The notes below the pieces were generated by a model. The model made no database searches. It had not been told where the DNA came from and saw only the letters and a list, made by a program, of their open reading frames with translations. A stretch of 64,000 nt of DNA from Bacteroidota bacterium (GTDB lineage: Bacteria > Bacteroidota > Bacteroidia > Cytophagales > Cyclobacteriaceae). Made by a program: the position numbers and the translations under genes. Shown here one piece after another: positions 47,768 to 55,677 of this stretch (position 1 is its first letter; the number at the start of each line of letters is the position of its first letter). The stretch lies in contig JACZXH010000002.1 of the NCBI GenBank assembly GCA_022571715.1, forward strand, positions 1 to 64,000. The letters run 5' to 3'.

Positions 47768-49090
47768 ATGAAATGTCTAATCATTGCAGCCGGTCGTGGA
47801 AGCAGATTATCCAGTAGAGGTAATTCCAAGCCCCTCATTCCCCTTTTGGGGTTGCCCCTTATCCAACGTAGCATACTGACTGCAAGAAAAGGCGGCATTA
47901 ATGACTTTTTTGTTGTAACAGGTTATGAAGGAGAGAAAGTAAGGCGTGATCTCGACAGATTCGGTCAGGGAAGAAACATCCATATAACTCATGTTATCAA
48001 TGAAGAATGGGAAAAGGGCAATGGTATTTCCGTCCTCAAAGCAAGGGATTTTATCAAAGAGCCATTTGTTTTGCTGATGGCAGATCATCTTTTTAACTAT
48101 TCCATTCTGGATGGTCTGAAAAGAGAACAAATTTCAGATGATGAAATTATCCTTGCTGTTGATCATAATATTGAATCCAACAAATTGGTTGATCTTGATG
48201 ATGTTACCAAAGTACTTGTAGAAGACAATAAGATAACAGCGATTGGGAAAAATATCAGCAATTATAACGCTTATGATACGGGAATTTTTCTTTGCTCCTC
48301 TGCCCTTTTCCCGGCAATCATAAAAAGTTTATCTAAGGGAGACAGTTCTCTTTCTGGTGGGATAAGGATACTTTCAGGTTTGGGATATGTTAAGTCATTT
48401 GATATTCAGGATAAATACTGGATCGATGTAGATGATGAAAAGGCATTTAAAAAAGCTGAAAATTTGCTTATTAGTAATTTGAAGAAGGCTTCTGACGGGC
48501 CTGTTTCAAGATATTTGAATAGACCTCTTTCTACCCTACTAACAAGGTTGCTACTAAATACAAATATAACACCCAATCACATTTCGATCTTTTCCTTTAT
48601 ACTGTCTATACTGGGTGCTGTTTTCTTCTTTTTAGAAGGGTACATTAATTTAATGATTGGAGGAATATTGGCACAAATATCATCTGTTATTGACGGGTGT
48701 GATGGGGAAATAGCAAGGCTGAAATTCAAGGTTACCGAGTTTGGCGGATGGTTTGATGCTGTTTTGGATCGTTATGGAGATGCTTTTCTTCTCTTCGGAC
48801 TGACTTACCATGTTTATTTAACTGATGGTCGGTTCCTGTATATTATGATAGGATTTTTGGCAATTATCGGAACATTTATGAACAGTTATACAGCAGATAA
48901 GTATGATGGATTGATGCAAAAAAAACTCAAGCCAGGAATGCACTATTTCAGGATAGGACGTGACGTGAGAACATTTATCATTTTTATTGGAGCCTTGGTA
49001 AATCAACCTCTTTTAATCCTTATTGTAATTGCCCTTATGACAAATGCAGAAAATGTGAGGAGGGTATTAATTTTACATAAGAATGGATAG
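47768..49090 (+). CDS. Fused nucleotidyltransferase/CDP-alcohol phosphotransferase (IPCT/DIPPS-like)
   Basis: This 440-aa protein has two domains. Residues 1-235 form a sugar-phosphate nucleotidyltransferase (CLIIAAGRGSRLSS, SKPLIPLLGLPLIQRSI, LMADHLF with the metal Asp). Residues 245-440 form a CDP-alcohol phosphatidyltransferase with several helices and the motif DGEIARLKF-x(6)-GGWFDAVLDR (DGxxAR...GxxxDxxxD). This order is that of bifunctional CTP:inositol-1-phosphate cytidylyltransferase/di-myo-inositol-phosphate phosphate synthase in hyperthermophiles. Here the product could be an inositol phospholipid or phosphodiester. Substrate is inferred from architecture. The next gene overlaps its 3' end by 8 bp. 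Confidence 0.85.
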   Translation: MKCLIIAAGRGSRLSSRGNSKPLIPLLGLPLIQRSILTARKGGINDFFVVTGYEGEKVRRDLDRFGQGRNIHITHVINEEWEKGNGISVLKARDFIKEPFVLLMADHLFNYSILDGLKREQISDDEIILAVDHNIESNKLVDLDDVTKVLVEDNKITAIGKNISNYNAYDTGIFLCSSALFPAIIKSLSKGDSSLSGGIRILSGLGYVKSFDIQDKYWIDVDDEKAFKKAENLLISNLKKASDGPVSRYLNRPLSTLLTRLLLNTNITPNHISIFSFILSILGAVFFFLEGYINLMIGGILAQISSVIDGCDGEIARLKFKVTEFGGWFDAVLDRYGDAFLLFGLTYHVYLTDGRFLYIMIGFLAIIGTFMNSYTADKYDGLMQKKLKPGMHYFRIGRDVRTFIIFIGALVNQPLLILIVIALMTNAENVRRVLILHKNG

Positions 49091-49649
49091 GATTTATTTA
49101 GTAAAAAGAAAAATTGAAGAAGTAATTAAAGGATCATCTGTCCCTGAAGATCCCATTCACTCAAAAAACACGCTGAAGTGGTTACTTAAATTAAAGCCAA
49201 ATGCAGATGAAGGTCTAAAAATAGCTGCTTTAAGTCATGATATTGAGAGAGCCATTGAGAAACGGAAAGTAAGGCGTAAAGATTTTAAAGATTATGACAA
49301 ATTTAAAGATGCGCATGCTTTAAACAGTGCCAAGATTATTGCAAAAATTATGCAAGAATGCAACATAAGCAAAAAAATGATTGATGAGGTATATTTTCTG
49401 GTGAGACATCACGAAACAGGAGGCACTAAGCCAGTTGATATTTTGAAGGATGCAGATAGTATTTCATACTTCGATGTAAACTTGCCTCTTTACTTTGTAC
49501 GGAATGATCTAAAAGAGACAAAAAGACGTTGTTTGTGGGGATATCAAAGGTTGTCAGACAAGGGTAAAAGTATCATTGCCGGATTTGATTACCAAAACAA
49601 AGAGCTTAACGCACTAATGAGGGATTGTATTAGGGAAAGTGGAAGGTAA
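49083..49649 (+). CDS. DUF4202 / HD-like protein
   Basis: This 188-aa protein has HD-type pairs: IHSKNTLKWLLKLKPNADEGLKIAALSHDIERA (H and HD), LVRHHETGG and LKDADSISYFDVNLPLYF. It resembles the DUF4202 family. The metal-binding His/Asp set looks complete, suggesting a phosphohydrolase. The start overlaps the fused transferase gene by 8 bp, so it is translationally coupled and likely acts in the same pathway, perhaps on a phosphorylated intermediate. That role is inferred. Confidence 0.75.
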   Translation: MDRIYLVKRKIEEVIKGSSVPEDPIHSKNTLKWLLKLKPNADEGLKIAALSHDIERAIEKRKVRRKDFKDYDKFKDAHALNSAKIIAKIMQECNISKKMIDEVYFLVRHHETGGTKPVDILKDADSISYFDVNLPLYFVRNDLKETKRRCLWGYQRLSDKGKSIIAGFDYQNKELNALMRDCIRESGR

Positions 49650-49880
49650 AAGAAAGTTGCAAAATACGACAATCCATATCTGTTGAAATTTAAATAGTAA
49701 ACTAAATTGCTCTGACTTATCCAATTCAATTTGTTCTATTACTCTTTTATCACTTTCTAACAAGATTAAATCTTCCGATTCTTATTTTCAGACCTCGCAG
49801 ACCTATTGTTGATAAGCAGTATATTACAGATATTATCAAAGAGTCCTAATATTTTAACTGTAAATAAAACAAAAAGCCAT

Positions 49881-50819
49881 ATGCTTCCACCAAATTCTGT
49901 AACAGTGATAGGTTCCATATCCATGGATCAAATAATCATGGACGGTAAAAACATTGAAGTCCTGGGGGGGGTAGTAACTTATGCAGGCTTGACATTCCGG
50001 AAGCACGATATTCCTACCCATATTGTAACAAATTTCGCTAAAGAAGAAAAGTATATTTTGAATAAATTGACTAATAAGGGAATAAGAGCTTATTATGAGT
50101 TTAGCACTGAAACTACACGTTTCATCAATACCAATAAAAGTAATAAAAGAAAACAGATGGTTCCTACCCTGGCGGATCCGATAGAAGAAGGATTGATTGA
50201 AAAGACTCTTCCCATAGCAAATCATATCCATCTCGGCCCATTACATCCTTGGGATATCCATCCGGGATCTATAGCATACTTGAAAAATTACCTTAAAAAA
50301 ATCAAAAAGGATAGCAGGCCCTTGGTAACTCTCGATGTTCAGGGGTATGTCCGGGAAATAAAAAACCAGGTGGTACGGACTTTAGTTTCAGATAATCTGG
50401 AGGAAGCACTGTGGTGTTCTGACATCATAAAAGCTGAAAAAAAAGAGTTGGAAGTAATAATTGAACACTTCAGAATCACACCCTTGCAATTAATTAACAA
50501 ATATAACATTCGGGAACTGGTGATCACCGAAGGATCCAAAGGAGGGCAAATCTTGCGTCCAAAGGCGAAACCCATCTCATTTAGGGCCATTTCAATAAAT
50601 AATTTTACTGATTTTACCGGTGCGGGAGACGTTTTCTTTGCTGCCTATCTGATCAAACATTTATATCACGGGGAAGAGATATCTCCATCATGCAACTATG
50701 CCGCCCGGATAGCTTCCTTAAAGATTAAAGGAGACTATATACTCTCAAGTAATCTGGACTTAGATAGCTGTAAGACAATAAAGCCTCTTCATCCAGCAGG
50801 AATCAAGATGTTGCAATAG
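49881..50819 (+). CDS. PfkB family carbohydrate kinase
   Basis: This protein of about 312 aa has the ribokinase-family layout. The N-terminal glycine pair region is VTVIGSISMDQIIMDG, VLGGVVTYAGLTF. The C-terminal signature DFTGAGDVFFAAYLIKHL contains the catalytic Asp and anion hole GAGD. I prefer ATG 49881 (MLPPNSVTVIGS) over TTG 49806, because the fold starts there. Some family members phosphorylate myo-inositol; the position after an inositol-phosphate-type transferase makes that a plausible substrate. There are 231 bp between it and the DUF4202 gene. Confidence 0.85.
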   Translation: MLPPNSVTVIGSISMDQIIMDGKNIEVLGGVVTYAGLTFRKHDIPTHIVTNFAKEEKYILNKLTNKGIRAYYEFSTETTRFINTNKSNKRKQMVPTLADPIEEGLIEKTLPIANHIHLGPLHPWDIHPGSIAYLKNYLKKIKKDSRPLVTLDVQGYVREIKNQVVRTLVSDNLEEALWCSDIIKAEKKELEVIIEHFRITPLQLINKYNIRELVITEGSKGGQILRPKAKPISFRAISINNFTDFTGAGDVFFAAYLIKHLYHGEEISPSCNYAARIASLKIKGDYILSSNLDLDSCKTIKPLHPAGIKMLQ

Positions 50820-50829
50820 TCTTTAACGA

Positions 50830-50854
50830 AAAAGGGAAGTAAAACTTCCCTTTT
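50830..50854 (+). terminator. Rho-independent terminator after PfkB gene
   Basis: AAAAGGGAAGT, an AAA loop and ACTTCCCTTTT form an 11-bp perfect stem ending in a T run, 11 bp after the PfkB stop. It closes the three-gene unit. Confidence 0.88.
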
Positions 50855-50927
50855 ATTTATTGATTTGTATGAGCCAGGTCAGGTCTGCTAAAAGATTCGG
50901 ATTGTTCCTGTTTTCTCATTACAGCGC

Positions 50928-51131
50928 TCAACTATTGAGTTTAGATTCGCCGACTTTTTCATTTATCTCAGCCCTTGAAGCCCGCCAAGCTTCAGGATTT
51001 GCATAGGAAGTTACAAATACCACACAAGCCTGCTCTTCACCAAACACGTTCCAGTACATATTGGTGCTTACACTTATTCCTGCGCTGGTCCATTCAGCCA
51101 TCCTCTCAAGTCTTATTATTTTGATTATCAT
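50928..51131 (-). CDS. Small unknown protein, possibly a fragment
   Basis: This 67-aa minus-strand ORF has protein-like composition (RMAEWTSAGISVSTNMYWNVFG, VVFVTSYANPEAWRASRAEI). It resembles the C-terminal half of a ferredoxin-like (NIPSNAP/Dabb-type) stress protein. Such domains need about 95-100 residues, so it may be a truncated gene. No family is assigned. Confidence 0.4.
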   Translation of the reverse strand: MIIKIIRLERMAEWTSAGISVSTNMYWNVFGEEQACVVFVTSYANPEAWRASRAEINEKVGESKLNS

Positions 51132-51491
51132 AGTATAAAAGAAAGTCTCCTAGAATCATCTTAAATTCACCTTAAACGAATGATTTGATCCTTAGACTTT
51201 GAAGTTTGAGATTACATTCCAATACAAAAAGTGATATAAACAGCTTTTCCAATATGTGGAATTTTCAGGGGGGGCCAGGTTCTTCTATGCATCTTTCAAT
51301 GTCGCATGTTTTTAAAATCTTGACGCTTTCGTTTTGAGCCCTTTTATATAGATGTTGCATTTGAGATGAAATCCAGGTGAATTCCTACAACTGAGAAAAT
51401 GCGATCAAGTTTTATTAGGCAAAACAGTAAACCAAACCTAATTACTTTCGTAAACACCATCAGAAGTAAATTTAACTTAAAGCCTAAAATT
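51132..51491. other. Intergenic region, nothing recognised
   Basis: This is an A+T-rich spacer between the small minus-strand ORF and the DUF2911 gene. The upstream in-frame extension of the DUF2911 ORF (from 51399) lies here but lacks coding features. Confidence 0.45.
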
Positions 51492-52625
51492 ATGAACAAA
51501 AACTATCGATTATTAAGGAATGTAGCTTTGACATTGGCAACAGGATTTTTTTTAAACCCGTGTCTCGCACAGGTCGTTACCTCACCGCGAGATCCGAGTC
51601 CCGCAGCGGAAGTCACACAGACCGTAGGATTAGCAACCGTGAAAATCAATTACTCCCGTCCATCGGTTGTAGCTCCGAATGGTACAGACAGAACCGGCAA
51701 GATCTATGGAACAACAGTAGCGCATTATGGGTATCAGAAAGCCTTTCCAACATTTGGCTCCGGGAATGACTTTCCCTGGAGAGCCGGAGCAAATGAGAAT
51801 ACTACAATCACTTTTTCCGACAATGCCAAGGTAGAAGGACAAGATATTGCTGCGGGTACCTATGGCTTATTTATGGCATTAAGTGAGTCTGGAGCTGATG
51901 TCATTTTCTCCAGAAACGCCGAATCATGGGGAAGTTACTTCTATGATGAAACTGAAACTGCATTGAAAGTGACTATTCAGTCTGAAGAAATACGATTAAC
52001 CAAAAGACTGACATATAATTTTGTAGATGTGACTAAAAATTCAGCGGCAGTTGTGTTGGATTGGGAAAATAGACGATTTCCTTTCAAAGTTGAATTTGAT
52101 GTTGTTCCCTCCGTATTGGCCAGCATGAGAAATGAGCTTCGAAGTACTGGAGGTTTTGGCTGGCAGGGGTACAATACGGCCGCTAATTACTGTTTGACAA
52201 ATAATACAAATCTGGAAGAAGGGCTTAAATGGGCGGAGGCCTCTATTGTAAGTTCCTCAAATTTCAATAACATGAACACCAAGGCTAAGATTCTGACGGA
52301 ACTGGGTAAAACGGATGAGGCAAAAGAAACAATGGACCTTGCTATGGAACAAGGAAACCCGTTACAAATTCATCAATATGGAAGAACCTTAATAGGTGAA
52401 AAGAAGCTTGATGAGGCCATGAAGATATTCGAATATAACTCGAATAAACATGAGAATACATGGCCTGTTAATGTAGGGTTGGCTCGGGGCTTTTCTGCCA
52501 AAGGGGATTACAAGGCTGCATTGAAATATATGCAGAAGGCTCTGGAGAATGCGCCACAACAGTTCAATAAGGATAACGTTCAAGCAAATATTGAAAAGCT
52601 TAAGAAAGGGGAAGATATCAATTAG
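51492..52625 (+). CDS. DUF2911 protein with TPR repeats, secreted
   Basis: This protein of about 377 aa has a signal peptide (NVALTLATGFFLNPCLA). The DUF2911 domain follows (SPAAEVTQTVGLATVKINYSRPSV, FPWRAGANENTTITFSDNAKVEG, AAGTYGLFM), and then TPR-like helices (about 230-375: AKILTELGKTDEAKETMDLA, GDYKAALKYMQKALENAP). I chose ATG 51492 because the signal peptide begins there; the ORF track start at 51399 adds 31 atypical residues. Function is unknown. A long hairpin follows the gene. Confidence 0.85.
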   Translation: MNKNYRLLRNVALTLATGFFLNPCLAQVVTSPRDPSPAAEVTQTVGLATVKINYSRPSVVAPNGTDRTGKIYGTTVAHYGYQKAFPTFGSGNDFPWRAGANENTTITFSDNAKVEGQDIAAGTYGLFMALSESGADVIFSRNAESWGSYFYDETETALKVTIQSEEIRLTKRLTYNFVDVTKNSAAVVLDWENRRFPFKVEFDVVPSVLASMRNELRSTGGFGWQGYNTAANYCLTNNTNLEEGLKWAEASIVSSSNFNNMNTKAKILTELGKTDEAKETMDLAMEQGNPLQIHQYGRTLIGEKKLDEAMKIFEYNSNKHENTWPVNVGLARGFSAKGDYKAALKYMQKALENAPQQFNKDNVQANIEKLKKGEDIN

Positions 52626-52750
52626 GAACAGAAACTCTGACGAGTCAAATTAATCCCTGATAATCACATCGATGTTAAGGGACTAAATGAAAATTTACTA
52701 GGACCAAAAATAGTCACGACCCTCTGAACCTGCACACTGACAAAGAAGAT

Positions 52751-52782
52751 AAATGCCACCTTATTGCAGTAAGATGGCATTT
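52751..52782 (+). terminator. Hairpin terminator downstream of DUF2911 gene
   Basis: AAATGCCACCTTA and TAAGATGGCATTT form a 13-bp stem with one mismatch around a 6-nt loop. A loose T-rich tail follows. It lies about 125 bp after the stop codon. Confidence 0.55.
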
Positions 52783-52810
52783 AACTTTCATTATTTGTTC
52801 ATCATTAACA

Positions 52811-52923
52811 ATGCAAGGCGAACTGTAAAAATTTTTAGTGTGAACAAAGGTTTTGGATTCACTAAATCAGATGATTCAAGTAAAGACATCTATATACATT
52901 GTTTCTCCACCAACGGCTTCTGA
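52811..52923 (+). pseudogene. Cold-shock protein remnant
   Basis: ATG CAA GGC then, after a shift of frame, VKIFSVNKGFGFTKSDDSSKDIYIHC. Both RNA-binding motifs of a CspA-type protein are visible (KGFGF and DIYIH). A stop follows after NGF, and the remaining strands of the OB fold are missing. Frameshift and truncation make it a pseudogene. Confidence 0.75.
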
Positions 52924-52935
52924 ATCTCTTTACTG

Positions 52936-53097
52936 ATGCGTATTAAACAGCAAGACCTTGTGAATAGCGAACCGAAAGTTCCCCTGAGGATTGGTATCCA
53001 TATTGGTGAGATAGTCCGAAAAAATGATGATGTGTTCGGCGATGGGCTGAACATAGCTTCACGCATAACCTACCTGAAGCAACATCCCAAATCTTAA
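52936..53097 (+). pseudogene. Class III adenylate/guanylate cyclase fragment
   Basis: This 53-codon frame contains VPLRIGIHIGEIVRKNDDVFGDGLNIASRI, the central strand-loop-helix of a class III cyclase domain including G-D-x-V-N-like helix. Catalytic aspartates and the rest of the domain are absent on both sides. The 3' end joins directly to an oppositely oriented WD40 fragment. Confidence 0.8.
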
Positions 53098-53266
53098 CGG
53101 TTCCGTCCTGACCTGCAGATACAATTAATTTGTTATCCTTACTGAATCGGATAGAATTTATACTACCAATATGGCCCACTGGTGGTACCAGTTCCAAATG
53201 TTGAGAAAAAGCCGGAATGTATATTATTAATACAAGCCCGATGGTCCGAAGAGTTTGCTGGGGCAA
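53062..53266 (-). pseudogene. WD40 repeat protein, N-terminal fragment
   Basis: The minus-strand frame begins with a signal peptide (TIGLVLIIYIPAFSQ). One propeller blade follows: HIGSINSIRFSKDNKLIVSAGQDGTVKIWDVASGR. The similarity stops at the junction with the cyclase fragment near 53070. The track's ORF continues to 52943, but the residues beyond the junction are antisense to the cyclase remnant. A full protein would have several more blades. Confidence 0.75.
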
Positions 53267-53307
53267 ATCGCGAATAATAATGCCATCTTTTCATTTTGAA
53301 TATGAAA

Positions 53308-54528
53308 TTAGTTTGTAGTCTTGAATTTTTCAGCTTCATTTGAGCCACCGGTGACATTCCCCTCGCTATAAGAGTGCGCGCCCGCACCGGCCAGTTTTCC
53401 TTCATCAACTATGAGATATTCATTCCGAATAGGCTTGCTTTCAAACCAGCATTCCAGTATCTCTCTGGTACCGGCAGCATATCTTGACTGTGCTGATAAT
53501 GAAGTACCTGAGGTGTGTGGTGTCATTGCGTGGTTAGACATTGTCCTCCACGGATGATCATTAGGTGCAGGTTGCGGAAACCAGACATCACCTGCATAGC
53601 CAGCTAAATGCCCATTATCCAATGCTCTTGCAATAGCATCGCGGTCGCAGATCTTTCCTCTAGCCGTATTAACCAGGTACGCACCACGTTTCATTTTGCT
53701 AATCATTTCCTCATCAAACATATGTTCCGTTTCAGGATGAAGTGGGCAGTTTATCGTCACGACATCACATACCTTTACCATTGACTCAACACTCTCATGA
53801 AAAGTCAGGCTGAGCTCTTTTTCAATTTCATAAGGAAGTCGGTGTTTGTCAGTATAATGAAGCTTCACATCAAACGGTTTCAATCTTTTGAGTACAGCAA
53901 GTCCAATACGACCTGCTGCAACAGACCCAATATTCATTCCCTCAACATCATACGACCTAGAAACACAATCAGCTATATTCCATCCACCTTTGATTACCCA
54001 TTTGTATGAGGGAATATAATTACGAACAAGAGCCAATATCATCATTAAGACATGCTCCGACACACTGATGCTATTGCTATAAGTGATTTCACAAACTGTA
54101 ATCTTATTATCTATTGCTGCCTGTAAATCAACATGATCTGAACCGATACCAGCCGTGATTGCCAACTTAAGCTTCCGTGCCTTTGCTATCCGCTCTGCAG
54201 TAAGATACGCAGGCCAAAAGGGTTGAGAAATCACTACATCCGCATCAACAAGCTCTCTCTCAAACACAGATTTAGAGCCATCTTTATCGGAGGTTACGAC
54301 AAGGGTATGCCCACGGTCTTCAAGGAACTTGCGTAGTCCTAACTCACCGGAAACACTTCCGAGAAGTGTGCCAGGAGTATAATCAATGTCATTGGGAGTC
54401 GGTAAAGTTTGTCCGTCAGGATAAGTGTCAAGCTTAGGAATATCGTCACGAGCGTAATTCGTTGGATAGCCTCCCACCGGATCGTCGTAAAGTACACACA
54501 GGATTTTCGCGTTGATTATTTTATTCAT
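53308..54528 (-). CDS. NAD-dependent formate dehydrogenase
   Basis: This 406-aa protein matches the metal-free FDH family of D-2-hydroxyacid dehydrogenases. It shows FWPAYLTAERIAKARKLKLAITAGIGSDHVDLQAA, NSISVSEHVLMMIL, a GSVAAGRIGLAVLKRL nucleotide loop (G-x-x-x-A-G-R-I-G), NTARGK with catalytic Arg, DVWFPQPAPNDHPW with Gln, and MTPHTSGTSLSAQ with catalytic His. It oxidises formate to CO2 and yields NADH. It is intact although both flanks hold gene debris, which suggests an acquired or relocated gene. Confidence 0.93.
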   Translation of the reverse strand: MNKIINAKILCVLYDDPVGGYPTNYARDDIPKLDTYPDGQTLPTPNDIDYTPGTLLGSVSGELGLRKFLEDRGHTLVVTSDKDGSKSVFERELVDADVVISQPFWPAYLTAERIAKARKLKLAITAGIGSDHVDLQAAIDNKITVCEITYSNSISVSEHVLMMILALVRNYIPSYKWVIKGGWNIADCVSRSYDVEGMNIGSVAAGRIGLAVLKRLKPFDVKLHYTDKHRLPYEIEKELSLTFHESVESMVKVCDVVTINCPLHPETEHMFDEEMISKMKRGAYLVNTARGKICDRDAIARALDNGHLAGYAGDVWFPQPAPNDHPWRTMSNHAMTPHTSGTSLSAQSRYAAGTREILECWFESKPIRNEYLIVDEGKLAGAGAHSYSEGNVTGGSNEAEKFKTTN

Positions 54529-54941
54529 AATAATTTGTTATTAACTCGATTTAATTATTTTATATTGTCTACACAATCCGTGTATAAAAAAAATAAGACA
54601 CTCATTAATTTCGAATCGGGAGTATTCATTGTTTCATTTTTCAAAACATCTAATAAACGGTATTCTTTATCCATAAGAAGCAGTTCTACTTCCAATGTCC
54701 GCATAATTATCAATATACATTATTTTATTCAGAAAACATAAAAACTGTTAATCGCAAAGACAGGATTTATACGGAGAATTTTGTTAACTTCCTTTAGTCC
54801 ATATAAAATAAATCTCTAAATTGTCAATTATCCGTTGTTCAATAATCCCCCTTGTATTATTTCCGGGGATTGAGAATCACTGGGAAAAATAAATGGTTAT
54901 CAGGGATGAGCCGAATGGAATTAAAATGTGTTAGAAGCTTC
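54529..54941. other. Intergenic region, nothing recognised
   Basis: These are A+T-rich sequences upstream of the formate dehydrogenase gene. The plus-strand ORFs (54409-54741 and 54852-55280) are antisense or noncoding in character. The FDH promoter should lie in the first 150 bp. Confidence 0.5.
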
Positions 54942-55493
54942 TCAATTTCTCGCAAGCAAATAATTAATCACCTCCACATCTTCATAATAGGTCGAATCCT
55001 GAATAGTCGTCATCATTGTTTGCATGTATTGGGCTTTATCGGGATGATTGGCCATGAGTTATTCCAAAGATTCTGGCTGAATATTCAACCGGTAGTCCAC
55101 AGGATGGATGGTGGTATGATTCAACTTTGCTGCCAGCCGAAATCCTATCTGATAGATCTCGTTGGCCTTGAGGCTATCCGGGTTTTTGTGTTCTATGTAT
55201 TGAAGATATCGTTTCACCATTATAGAATCTCCATAGGAGGCTTCTATAGCGATTTTCGTCGGCTGGAATTCAGCCAATAATATTGCCAGGTCTTCCAGTT
55301 CAGCCTGACGTTTCGCTGTAGTTACATCATCAGCTTTCATATTTGCCATATCCAGGCCCGGATTCACCATATGGTAGGTACCCAATAGCATGACTTTCAC
55401 AGGCTGGGATCCCTGACTAAAGCCATGAATTCCGTGCATCATTAATAGTGCAAATACTAATCTTCGTATCATTTTGTTCTGGGTTATGAACAT
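54942..55493 (-). pseudogene. DUF5694-like secreted protein, broken
   Basis: The minus-strand frame starts with a signal peptide (RLVFALLMMHGIHGFSQ) and reads VKVMLLGTYHMVNPGLDMANMKADDV, the start of the DUF5694/TraB-like family. It reaches a TAA stop after NIQPESLE. The same frame continues beyond the stop with family-like MANHPDKAQYMQTMM and EDVEVINYLLARN, then a second stop. The C-terminal third is missing. A nonsense change plus internal deletion explain it. Confidence 0.7.
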
Positions 55494-55677
55494 TGGACTA
55501 AGATTTTAGGATGATGGTTACATTATTTGCTCGGTTTATTCTAAATCATATTTTCTGCCGCTTTGCAGACAATTATTATTATGAAAATGCATCCCTTTTA
55601 AGTCATACTCATAGGCTTCTTGGTTAACTTGGTAACTTAATTTAATGTTTTTCGATTCTTTGATAAATTTTTCTATA

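Noticed and set aside
54852-55280. 142-aa plus-strand ORF
   Set aside because: It is antisense to the DUF5694-like remnant, whose minus-strand frame shows family motifs.
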